Shown: positions 1-7,029 of the stretch, one piece after another
Numbering within the stretch: the first letter of the stretch is position 1
Layout of the letters: every line of letters starts with the position of its first letter
NCBI GenBank assembly: GCA_016793885.1
Contig: JAEUHE010000025.1
Location: 1 to 64,000, forward strand
Direction of reading: 5' to 3'
From: Verrucomicrobiales bacterium
Lineage (GTDB): Bacteria > Verrucomicrobiota > Verrucomicrobiia > Limisphaerales > UBA11320
DNA: 64,000 nt
Made by a program: the position numbers and the translations under genes
The notes under the pieces: generated by a model
What the model saw: only the letters and a program-made list of their open reading frames with translations
Told to the model about the DNA's origin: nothing
Databases searched by the model: none

Positions 1-226
1 CTTCACCACCGGCCAGGCTCTGCAGCTGACCGCGACCATCGGAACGGATCGTCCGTCCATCTCCGTGGTCCGCAATGCCAATGGCAGTCTGACCGTGACC
101 TGGGAAGGCGAACTCCATGTGGCCACCTCGGTCAATGGACCCTACACCAAGCTGGAAGGTGCCGTGAGCCCGCTCACCTTGGCTCCGAACCAAGCAGCCC
201 AGTTCGCTCGCGCGGTGAAGCCGTAA
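1..226 (+). CDS. C-terminal end of a large secreted protein (partial)
   Basis: An open frame enters from the left edge in phase with base 2 and stops with TAA at 224-226, giving 74 residues. The tail reads as a beta-rich sequence containing a VTWEGELHVATSVNGPYTKL segment. That pattern (TW...L..A..V.GPYT.L.GA.SP) is the usual C-terminal domain of verrucomicrobial extracellular autotransporter-like or Ig-domain proteins. The N-terminus and function lie outside the window. A strong terminator follows 43 bases downstream. Confidence 0.6.
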   Translation, partial: FTTGQALQLTATIGTDRPSISVVRNANGSLTVTWEGELHVATSVNGPYTKLEGAVSPLTLAPNQAAQFARAVKP

Positions 227-268
227 GCTGACCGCTACGCAGAGGCCATTATTCTGCCATAACTCAGT

Positions 269-302
269 GAGGCCGGAGGGCAACCTCCGGCCTCTTCTTT
301 TT
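269..302 (+). terminator. Rho-independent terminator of the partial gene
   Basis: A perfect 11-bp stem, GAGGCCGGAGG at 269-279 pairing with CCTCCGGCCTC at 284-294, encloses a GCAA tetraloop and is followed by TTCTTTTT. It sits just after the stop codon at 226. Confidence 0.9.
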
Positions 303-329
303 GTCCCTTCTCCACCGGCGTCATGGCCG

Positions 330-487
330 GGGCCCTATGGACCGCGGTGGCACGACACCGCTGTTCCTTCACGCCACCCCATGTCCCTCCAACGCACACA
401 CCAATCCTAGACCCATCGCCAGCCACTCCGCCACGCGCAGGAAAAGCGGAGACCTGTCTCCGCGCTCCATAGAGCGCCCCTCCTTCG
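330..487. repeat. Dispersed repeat family A, copy 1
   Basis: About 158 bases that recur with roughly 90% identity by eye at 6799-6957; the right third recurs at 882-937. Conserved internal inverted repeats are GGTGGC...GCCACC near the left end and GCGGAGAC(2 nt)GTCTCCGC near the right end. It begins 28 bases after a terminator. Reading frames through it give spurious proteins containing EQRCRATAVHR. Confidence 0.85.
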
Positions 488-506
488 CTCGCCTTTCCAC
501 GGCCGA

Positions 507-650
507 GAACCCGCAGGGTTCACAGAGATTAGCCGGGGCGTGGAGCGCAGCGACACCCCCGGTCGGTCGGCCCCCTATTCAACAGCACCCTGAAAGGCGT
601 GCCACCAGTCGGCCAATGGACTGAGGAACTTTTTGGTTTCTGGAGTCGGG
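507..650 (-). repeat. Dispersed bipartite palindromic repeat family B, copy 1
   Basis: It carries the palindrome GAACCC-GCA-GGGTTC, then AGATTAG, then a second hairpin with arms CCGGGG and CCCCGG, then a tail shared with 60369-60540 (family tail ...CCTGAAAGGCGTGCCAC...CGGCCAATGGACTGA). The reverse complement of the two hairpins matches 697-762 and 15599-15667, so these are the same family in the opposite orientation. Confidence 0.85.
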
Positions 651-696
651 CGCCTCAAGTGTGAGCAGCCGGTGGCATCACTGCGCGATGCTCCGT

Positions 697-762
697 ACTT
701 TTAACAGTTCCGGGGGTGCGAGCACCCCCGGCTATTCTCTGCGAACCCTGTGGGTTCGTGCC
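697..762 (+). repeat. Repeat family B, short form (copy 2)
   Basis: Hairpin one is CCGGGGGTGC-GA-GCACCCCCGG. After the spacer CTATTCTCTGC comes hairpin two, GAACCC-TGT-GGGTTC. The same order and spacing occur at 15599-15667, and in reverse complement at 507-570 and 60369-60430. Loop bases vary while stem arms are kept. Confidence 0.85.
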
Positions 763-881
763 CTGCCGACCCACACAGATTATTCTTCAACCGAGTCATC
801 CGAGAAATCCGTGGTCATCACTGCCGTTTTCGCATTCAACGCGACTTCGCTCGATTACGCCTTTCTCCGACGGCGCCCTAA

Positions 882-937
882 CAGCCACTCCGCCACGCGC
901 AGGAAAAGCGGAGACCTGTCTCCGCGCTCCATAGGGC
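882..937. repeat. Dispersed repeat family A, right-end fragment
   Basis: It matches the right third of the copies at 330-487 and 6799-6957, including the perfect inverted repeat GCGGAGAC-CT-GTCTCCGC. It abuts the stop codon of the minus-strand dehydrogenase gene and may contribute a transcript end for it. Confidence 0.8.
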
Positions 938-939
938 CA

Positions 940-3570
940 CTACTTCCCGTCGCCTCCGGAAAAGACATAAGCCAGCAGGTCCACGACCTGCTGTTTTTCG
1001 AGCGAGTTCAGCATGCCGGACGGCATGTTCGAAAGGGATGAGGCTCGCTGGCTCACCACCGTGGACTTGGCAAGCCGGACGGTTCCCACCAAAGAGGAGG
1101 CGGTGCGAATGATCCAGAATTCGTTTTCCTCACGCTCCACCGTTCCCGTAATCACCTCTCCATCCTTCGTTTCCCATTCTTGAGAAACATATCCGTCGGC
1201 AATGGTCTTCGAAGGGTCCACCAACGACTCCAACAGCGCAGCCAGTCCGAGCCGTCGTCCGACGTCCGTCAAATCCGGCCCTACCGAACCGCCCTCACCG
1301 CCCAGGCGATGACACTGAACACAGCCCACCTGCCGGAAGACCTGCTTCCCCGCATCCGACGCCCCCAGCTTGCCCTGTTGAATCAGCACCAGCTCCGCCT
1401 CCAGATCCTGGACCTTCCAGTCCCGCACCAAACGCGTCTCCGACTTCATCCCCGCAATCCAGCGTCGCATCAACGCAATCGCCCGCTCATCCACCTTCGA
1501 GGTTCCCAAGGGCGGCATTTGACCACGGCCCCGTTGCGAAATCCGATGAACCATCACCGAGCTGTCCGGAAGGCCGGGGGCGATAATCATGGCATTCGTC
1601 AGGCCAAACGTGTCGTGCTGAGGGCGCGCTGAGACCAGGTTCATCGCCTCGAGAGATCGGGAGAACTCCAGCTCCATGCGGGCATTCCCTCCCCCCGCTT
1701 CCACATGACACACCGAACAATTGGCGTGTAAGTAGGATCGCGCTCGAGCCTCCAATTCTTGGGTCTCGTCATAGGGATTCACCAGCCGTGGCGACTGGTC
1801 CAGTGAGGCGGGAGGAGGTTCATGAAATAGGTCCAAGCGACGAAACACCTCGAGTTGGTTTTCCCTTCCGGATCCAAGGTCAACACTGCAATTCAGCTGA
1901 ACCTGACTCAGGCCGAGCACGTAGTTCACCGCCCGGGCATGGCACGATAGGCAGTCAGCTCGACTGGGAACACGCCAACTTACCTCGGGACCGCCATCCG
2001 GACGGCCCCGCATCACCAGATTGGTTCCTTCCTTGGACACAAGGTACGCTTCCGTTTGATCCACATTCCAGGCATACGAATAGCCCTGCCACTCATTGTC
2101 GTCTCGTACCAACAACCGCGTCTCGACCCGCACACCACGCTCCGCCCTCCCATCCACCCCCGGCAAACTCAGCGTTTGCACCAGGACCGTCCGATTGGTG
2201 AAATTCCAACCTCGGGTTGCGGCGTAGTGCATCTTGGCATCCCCGGAGAGCGCGATAAACCGGTCCGCCTGCGCCCCATCGACCCACCCCGCCACATTGA
2301 CCACATAGGGAATCAATCCGGGGTGTGGCAGGTGCTTTGCAACCGAGCTGAAAAGTCCGGTCTCACTCAGACGTTTCGGGAACGGGCGAGCCAGTGGCGC
2401 GGGGATGCGCGGGGAAAGCCGATAAATGCCCCCGCCCAAATCCACCACCAACAGGTTGCCATGTTGGTCGTTGCGAAACGCCACAATCTGGAGCGTCGTA
2501 TCCGCCAGCTCCTGATGCCACACCAGGCGTCCCTCGCGATGCCGAGCACCCCAGATCTTGCCGGTGGAATAGTCTCCATACACATAGGCACCCGTCAGGC
2601 TGGGAAAAAGACCGCCTTGATACACCACGCCCCCCGTGAGGGATCTAAACTCCGAATGAGCATGCTCAATGATCGGTGCAGAAATCGGTGTCGGACCTCG
2701 CCGTCGGTTGGGATAGAAGGGGTGGCTACCTTCCAACACGCTCCACCCGTAGTTGTCTCCGCGGCGAACGAGATAGGCGGTTTCCCAAAGATCCTGACCA
2801 TTGTTACCCACCCAAATATCGCCCGTACGACGGTCGATATCCATTCTCCAAGGGTTGCGGAACCCATACGCCCAGATTTCCGGTCGAGCGCCCGGGTGCT
2901 TCACAAACGGGTTATCGCTCGGAACCGAATAGTTCCGGCCAGCCTCAGGCTGGTCGACATTGATCCGAATCAAGGTCGCCAACAGATTGCTCAGATCCTG
3001 GCCGCTATTGTAGGTGTCCGAATCGCTCGAACCATCACCGGCGGTGATATAAAGCATCCCATCGAGACCAAAAGCCAGATCACCGCCATCATGTCCGGCC
3101 GAAAACCATTCCAGAATCAGCTTCTCGGACTCGGGCTCACAGCGCGGGGCCTCTCCGGCAGAGACGCGGTAACGCAAGATTCGATTCGTTCTCGAAGCGT
3201 CACCGGTCGGGCCGTTGCAGAAAAGATAGACCCAGCGGTTCGAAGAAAATCCCGGATGAAAGGTGAGTCCGTAAATGAGTTGTCGCCGGGAAATCTCCAG
3301 GACTTCTTGGGTCTGTTCGGCTTCGGGACTGTTACGCCAGCTCAGGATCCGCGACGGTCGGTCCTTCTCTCCTCCCTGGAGTACCACCCAGAGACGATCA
3401 CTGCCCGGTTCGTCGGCTAGATAGAGGGGCGATTTAAGCTTCAACCTCGGAAAGGCAGGCTCCACGACATAGGGCGTCGGCGGCTCGGGCGAGCCCACTA
3501 GCGTTTCGTTGGTCCACAAGATTCGTGGAGCCGCTGGCACGGTCCCAAGCAGCCCCATGCCAAAGACCAT
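940..3570 (-). CDS. PQQ-type sugar dehydrogenase fused to three cytochrome c domains
   Basis: Probably an exported oxidase of sugars or alcohols that passes electrons to its own hemes. Numbered from an upstream start at 3750, residues 80-450 form a glucose/sorbosone dehydrogenase-type beta-propeller (AGHDGGDLAFGLDG, ITAGDGSSD, WAYGFRNPWR). Residues 470-690 match a conserved region known from related phyla and carry CLSCH (600) and CSVCH (678), with a possible Met ligand in GQMPPLG. A last domain has CVQCH (810) and the planctomycete/verrucomicrobial heme-binding signature GPDLTDVG...LVDPSKTI. The frame is open to 3750 (GTG), with ATG at 3747 overlapping the kinase stop as TGATG. However, residues 8-20 of that extension translate a dispersed intergenic repeat, so I prefer ATG 3570, which gives a signal-like MVFGMGLLGTVPAAP. 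The exact start is uncertain; the enzyme class is fairly sure, the substrate unknown. Confidence 0.85.
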   Translation of the reverse strand: MVFGMGLLGTVPAAPRILWTNETLVGSPEPPTPYVVEPAFPRLKLKSPLYLADEPGSDRLWVVLQGGEKDRPSRILSWRNSPEAEQTQEVLEISRRQLIYGLTFHPGFSSNRWVYLFCNGPTGDASRTNRILRYRVSAGEAPRCEPESEKLILEWFSAGHDGGDLAFGLDGMLYITAGDGSSDSDTYNSGQDLSNLLATLIRINVDQPEAGRNYSVPSDNPFVKHPGARPEIWAYGFRNPWRMDIDRRTGDIWVGNNGQDLWETAYLVRRGDNYGWSVLEGSHPFYPNRRRGPTPISAPIIEHAHSEFRSLTGGVVYQGGLFPSLTGAYVYGDYSTGKIWGARHREGRLVWHQELADTTLQIVAFRNDQHGNLLVVDLGGGIYRLSPRIPAPLARPFPKRLSETGLFSSVAKHLPHPGLIPYVVNVAGWVDGAQADRFIALSGDAKMHYAATRGWNFTNRTVLVQTLSLPGVDGRAERGVRVETRLLVRDDNEWQGYSYAWNVDQTEAYLVSKEGTNLVMRGRPDGGPEVSWRVPSRADCLSCHARAVNYVLGLSQVQLNCSVDLGSGRENQLEVFRRLDLFHEPPPASLDQSPRLVNPYDETQELEARARSYLHANCSVCHVEAGGGNARMELEFSRSLEAMNLVSARPQHDTFGLTNAMIIAPGLPDSSVMVHRISQRGRGQMPPLGTSKVDERAIALMRRWIAGMKSETRLVRDWKVQDLEAELVLIQQGKLGASDAGKQVFRQVGCVQCHRLGGEGGSVGPDLTDVGRRLGLAALLESLVDPSKTIADGYVSQEWETKDGEVITGTVEREENEFWIIRTASSLVGTVRLAKSTVVSQRASSLSNMPSGMLNSLEKQQVVDLLAYVFSGGDGK

Positions 3571-3698
3571 CAACCCGAGCCGAACGAACCAACGGAGTAA
3601 TCCAGCCGAGACCGACCAGGCGGGAGAGTGTAGAGCAGGCAAGATCACCGCACAGATGTGAACCAAGGTCTTTCCTCTGGCAACTCCCAAGATTTCAC

Positions 3699-3730
3699 CC
3701 CCCTTTGTGGCTTCGTGGCTTAGTGTGAGA
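3699..3730. repeat. Short dispersed repeat (CTCACACTAAGCCACGAAG type)
   Basis: Read on the minus strand this is CTCACACTAAGCCACGAAG followed by CCACAAAGG. Related words occur at 37697-37731 and, inverted, at 37944-37971. Because it is intergenic elsewhere, it argues that 3571-3746 is a leader region and not coding. Confidence 0.55.
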
Positions 3731-3746
3731 CAGTCCGGCCGTTTCA

Positions 3747-5201
3747 TCACCGTCCGCTCTGCAAATGGAGGACGACCTCTAGGCCCGATGGCACGCGATT
3801 GCGAGCTGAGACTCGTCCCTGACAGGCGTCCATGCAGGTTTTCACGATGGAGAGGCCCAAACCAACTCCTCCGGTCTCGCGACTCCGGGAAGCTTCCACG
3901 CGGAAAAACGGATCAAAAATTCGAGGCAAGAACTCTTCCGGAACTCCCGGTCCCTGATCTTGAACCTTGAGTTGCACTTCCCCTCCCACGAGTTCTCCAA
4001 GGACCGCGATCGGCCCTGACTCGCCCGCATAGCGAAGCGCATTGCGGACCAAGTTAGCAAGGGCGCGAGCCACCAACTCTGGATCTCCCAACGCCGACAT
4101 TCCCACCGGAACGCGAACATCCACTCGCGCCTCGGGTGCTTCGCGGTCCACCACACGCCTTGCCAATTCCAACAGCTCAACGGACTGCAGCTTCACATCC
4201 TGAGGCCGCAGCCCTGCTTTGGAAAAACTGAGCAACTCATTGACCAATGAGGACATCTCCTTCACCTCTTCGGCCGCATCTTGAACGGATTCACGAAATG
4301 CCGGGTCGCCACGCTGTTCCAGAATGCCGATCACCATTTGCAGCCGAGCCAGCGGCGCGCACAACTCATGAGAAATGTCCCCCAGAAAGCGCTTTTGACC
4401 GTTGACGTAGCCCGACAACCTCTCCGCCATGCGGTTCACCGACTGCGCCAAAGACCCGATCTCATCGCCACGGTCCGTGGGAACTCGAGCCTCGAACCGT
4501 CCTTCGGCAATCTGCTCCGTGACTCGGGTCAATTGTCCAATCGCCCGCGTCATACTGCGGATCAATGGCAACCAGAACAGTCCGGAAAGAATCACCACCC
4601 CTCCTCCGGCGATCAGCCACGGTTTGACATCGAAAAAGAGACCATTCCCGCGGAACGAGGGGGAGCTCGCCACCAGAGTCGCCGGGAACGGACGCTGCCC
4701 CGCCTTATCCGTCAGACGGAGGCGAACCAGCACCCAATAGCGAGTCGGTTCGGTCGTTCGAACCATCATCTTCGGCGGGCTGCCTCGCGGTCCTAGACGG
4801 CCACCTCGACGCGAAGGAAGCTCGGCTGCCCCTGGCCCGTCAGGGATCGGACGCCCCCCGGGCGGACCCCCACCTATCCTCATCCGGACCGCCTCAGGTA
4901 GCTCCGAAGGAGCTCCCGCCAAAAGCCTTCCCTCGTTGGCAAAGAGGCCGAAATCCACCCCCTGCGCCTCGCTCAACTCCTTCAGCAGCGCCTCCCAATT
5001 CGAGCGCGGCTCCTCCCGGAGTTCCTCGGCCAACGCATCCGCCACCGCCTGCACCCGATCGCCCGCCTGCGAAGCCAGCAACCAATCCATCCCGAAATGA
5101 AATTGAAACGTCACCACCAAGAGCGCGACCGCAGCGAGCAGGATCAGGTTCAGGAAGAACCAGAGCTGAATCTTGGCAAAGAGTGGAAGTCGGGAGAGCA
5201 T
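3747..5201 (-). CDS. CpxA-like sensor histidine kinase
   Basis: A membrane sensor kinase of 484 residues that autophosphorylates and passes phosphate to the regulator encoded just upstream. Residues 10-33 form TM1. The periplasmic part (about 34-195) includes a Gly/Pro/Arg-rich stretch, and TM2 is about 197-216. HAMP follows, then the H-box FLGDISHELCAPLARLQ with phospho-acceptor His about 278. The ATPase domain has NLVRNALRYA, DQGPGVPEE and GGVGLGLSIV. The start is ATG 5201, preceded by GAGAGG; the open frame extends to TTG 5216 but ATG leaves an 11-base gap after the regulator stop. H-box and linker wording resemble CpxA/RstB kinases. The neighbour across the divergent promoter is an exported EF-hand protein, so a Ca2+ or envelope-stress signal is plausible but inferred. 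Confidence 0.93.
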   Translation of the reverse strand: MLSRLPLFAKIQLWFFLNLILLAAVALLVVTFQFHFGMDWLLASQAGDRVQAVADALAEELREEPRSNWEALLKELSEAQGVDFGLFANEGRLLAGAPSELPEAVRMRIGGGPPGGRPIPDGPGAAELPSRRGGRLGPRGSPPKMMVRTTEPTRYWVLVRLRLTDKAGQRPFPATLVASSPSFRGNGLFFDVKPWLIAGGGVVILSGLFWLPLIRSMTRAIGQLTRVTEQIAEGRFEARVPTDRGDEIGSLAQSVNRMAERLSGYVNGQKRFLGDISHELCAPLARLQMVIGILEQRGDPAFRESVQDAAEEVKEMSSLVNELLSFSKAGLRPQDVKLQSVELLELARRVVDREAPEARVDVRVPVGMSALGDPELVARALANLVRNALRYAGESGPIAVLGELVGGEVQLKVQDQGPGVPEEFLPRIFDPFFRVEASRSRETGGVGLGLSIVKTCMDACQGRVSARNRVPSGLEVVLHLQSGR

Positions 5202-5212
5202 GGTCGGACCTC

Positions 5213-5977
5213 TCAAGGAGCCTCAGGGTTGATCAGCATGTATCCTGCGGAACGAAGAGTCCGAATGAAGCGAGGTTCCTTCGGATCGTCTCCCAACTTC
5301 TTGCGCAGACTCGAAATGTGAACATCGATCGACCGGTCGAAGACGTCGTAGTTGCGATCGCGGATCTCCTCCAGCAACTGTTCGCGGCTACGCACTCGGC
5401 CCCGAGCCCTGGCCAAGCTTAACAGCAAATCAAATTCCACCGGAGTGAGGCTGAGAGACTCTGCACCCAACATCGCCGTCCTCGTGTTAGGGTCTACGCG
5501 CAACGACCCCACGCCGCAAACCGGATCCGCACCCTCGGCACTGGGAATGGGAGTTGTCGCCGGACGCTGCCCCCGGCGAATCACCGCCCGCAAGCGCGCC
5601 AGCAGTTCCCGGGTCGAGAAGGTTTTGGGCAGGTAATCGTCGGCCCCCATCTCCAAGCCTACAATGCGATCAGCTTCCTCTCCACGGGCGGTCAGCATCA
5701 GCACGGGGACCTCCGAGCTCTTTCGAATCCGTCGCAGCACCTCAAAACCATCCAGCCCCGGCAACATGACATCCAGAATGACGGCATCCCACGCAGCGGA
5801 CTGCGTGGCAGCCACGCCTTCCGGGCCCGTATGAACCGTGCTGACCTGATAGCCCATCGGTTGAAGATAGTCCCGAATCAGTCGACAGAGCTTCTTGTCA
5901 TCGTCAATCACCAGAATTCGAGTGCCGCCCTCGGAAGCATCCGCAGCCTGCGGCTGATTGAGATTCGTTGAGGTCAT
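5213..5977 (-). CDS. OmpR-family response regulator
   Basis: A 254-residue DNA-binding regulator, partner of the downstream kinase (11-base spacing). The receiver domain starts at TRILVIDDDKKLCRLI, with phospho-acceptor Asp about 69 in VILDVMLPG and the switch lysine in DYLPKTFSTREL. The C-terminal winged helix has SLTPVEFDLLLSLA, RSREQLL, RSIDVHISSLRKKLGDD and RTLRSAGYML. In the receiver the lysine motif reads LPKTF where many members have LPKPF. ATG 5977 is preferred over TTG 6025. It is divergent from the EF-hand gene; the shared intergenic region contains direct and inverted repeats that could be its binding sites. Confidence 0.94.
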   Translation of the reverse strand: MTSTNLNQPQAADASEGGTRILVIDDDKKLCRLIRDYLQPMGYQVSTVHTGPEGVAATQSAAWDAVILDVMLPGLDGFEVLRRIRKSSEVPVLMLTARGEEADRIVGLEMGADDYLPKTFSTRELLARLRAVIRRGQRPATTPIPSAEGADPVCGVGSLRVDPNTRTAMLGAESLSLTPVEFDLLLSLARARGRVRSREQLLEEIRDRNYDVFDRSIDVHISSLRKKLGDDPKEPRFIRTLRSAGYMLINPEAP

Positions 5978-6054
5978 CGTGCTCGGTTCATTCGGTTCGT
6001 CAGTCAGGGTAAAATAAGGTGTCAACCGATCAAAAGCCCTGACTTTTACAATCC

Positions 6055-6113
6055 CTTAACAAATCTCCCCGTTGGCGCACATACGGGCTTAACAAATGGG
6101 GAGTCTATTAACA
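6055..6113. promoter_or_regulatory. Candidate operator: repeated TTAACA boxes in divergent promoter
   Basis: CTTAACAAAT occurs at 6055-6064 and again at 6088-6097, exactly 33 bases apart (three helical turns). A further TTAACA lies at 6108-6113. Each 10-mer is followed by half of an inverted repeat, CTCCCC (6065-6070) and GGGGAG (6098-6103). The position between the regulator gene and the EF-hand gene fits an OmpR-family binding array. Confidence 0.5.
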
Positions 6114-6150
6114 GCAGATAGTTATGACACCTACACAAAACAAAAACACT

Positions 6151-6726
6151 ATGAAAACCAAACTCGCAGTGATCGCTCTCGTGGTCGGAATCAGCGCCGA
6201 TTTCGCTATCGCCCAACAAGGCCCCGGTGCCGGCCAAGGCCGTCGTGGCCGTCCGGATGGCTCGCAGGGACAAAATGGAGGTCCGGGAGGTGAGCAGGGC
6301 GGCCCCCGACGCATGCCCCCGTTCATCGCCGCCCTGGACACCAACCAGGACCAAATCATCGACGCTGCCGAATTGGCCGCCGCCCCCACCTCGCTGAAGA
6401 AACTCGACACCAACAGCGATGGATCGCTGACGGCCGACGAGCTGCACCCGCGACGCGGTCCTGGTGGACCCGGCGGACCCGACGGTGGCACTGGGCCGGA
6501 CGGAGAAAAACGCCCGAACCGCCCGCTGCCTCCGATGCTGGCGGCACTGGATGCGAATCAAGATGGCACGATTGACGCCACGGAACTGGCCAACGCTGCA
6601 GTAGCGCTGAAAACACTCGATAAGAATCAGGATGGCCAGCTGTCCGCCGAGGAGCTGCGCCCCGGAAGAGGTCCGGGCGGACCCGGTCGCCGTCCGGGCA
6701 GGGGCAGTGAAGCTCCCGGAGAGTAA
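6151..6726 (+). CDS. Secreted protein with four EF-hand calcium-binding loops
   Basis: A 191-residue exported protein that should bind Ca2+. A signal peptide ([21 protein letters not shown]) is followed by a Gly/Arg/Pro-rich linker. Two EF-hand pairs come next, with 12-residue loops [36 protein letters not shown] and [12 protein letters not shown]; all keep the D-x-[N]-x-D...E ligands. Each pair ends with a G-P-G-G-P-rich segment, so the protein is an internal duplication. The open frame begins at 6124, but ATG 6151 starts the signal peptide. It diverges from the OmpR-family regulator gene. The role is not known; likely an envelope Ca2+ buffer or sensor under control of the adjacent two-component pair. 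Confidence 0.88.
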   Translation: MKTKLAVIALVVGISADFAIAQQGPGAGQGRRGRPDGSQGQNGGPGGEQGGPRRMPPFIAALDTNQDQIIDAAELAAAPTSLKKLDTNSDGSLTADELHPRRGPGGPGGPDGGTGPDGEKRPNRPLPPMLAALDANQDGTIDATELANAAVALKTLDKNQDGQLSAEELRPGRGPGGPGRRPGRGSEAPGE

Positions 6727-6754
6727 GCGCAAAACCTACCACAGGGTCGGAGCC

Positions 6755-6784
6755 GCCTCGGGAGACTTGCTCTCCCGAGGCGTT
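6755..6784 (+). terminator. Terminator-like hairpin after the EF-hand gene
   Basis: An 11-bp perfect stem, GCCTCGGGAGA (6755-6765) with TCTCCCGAGGC (6771-6781), with loop CTTGC. The following tract GTTCTTAT is only moderately T-rich, so efficiency is uncertain. Confidence 0.65.
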
Positions 6785-6798
6785 CTTATGGACCGCGA

Positions 6799-6957
6799 GG
6801 GCCCTATGGACCGCGGTGGCACGACACCGCTGTTCCTTCACGCCACCCCATGCCCCGCCAACGCACCCCCTCACCCTAGACGCCCCTCTAGCCACCCCGC
6901 CACGCGCAGGAAAAGCGGAGACGTGTCTCCGCGCTCCCTAGAGCGCCCCTCGTTCGA
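6799..6957. repeat. Dispersed repeat family A, copy 3
   Basis: Nearly full-length match to 330-487 in the same orientation. It keeps the GGTGGC/GCCACC arms and the GCGGAGAC-GT-GTCTCCGC inverted repeat; the central 2-nt spacer differs (GT for CT) while the stem is unchanged. Like copy 1 it begins within 20-30 bases of a terminator hairpin. Confidence 0.85.
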
Positions 6958-7029
6958 TCAACTTGAGGGAGGACGAGACCCCATTCCCAATTGACGCTGC
7001 TGGCGTACGCCGGATAGAGCTATGCCCGC

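Larger units (their letters stand above)
227..939. other. 713-base non-coding mosaic of repeats
   Basis: No credible gene. The stretch holds a terminator, copies of repeat families A and B, and a short run at about 790-825 with the ATCCG/ATCCGTGG words that recur in other intergenic spaces (8440-8480, 36239-36345, 37758-37856). Confidence 0.75.

Noticed and set aside
2056-3420. 454-residue plus-strand frame
   Set aside because: Antisense to the heme/PQQ fusion, whose motifs are unmistakable.
6356-6895. Minus-strand frame starting in repeat A and crossing the EF-hand gene
   Set aside because: Its N-terminus is a translation of repeat A and the rest is antisense to the EF-hand gene.
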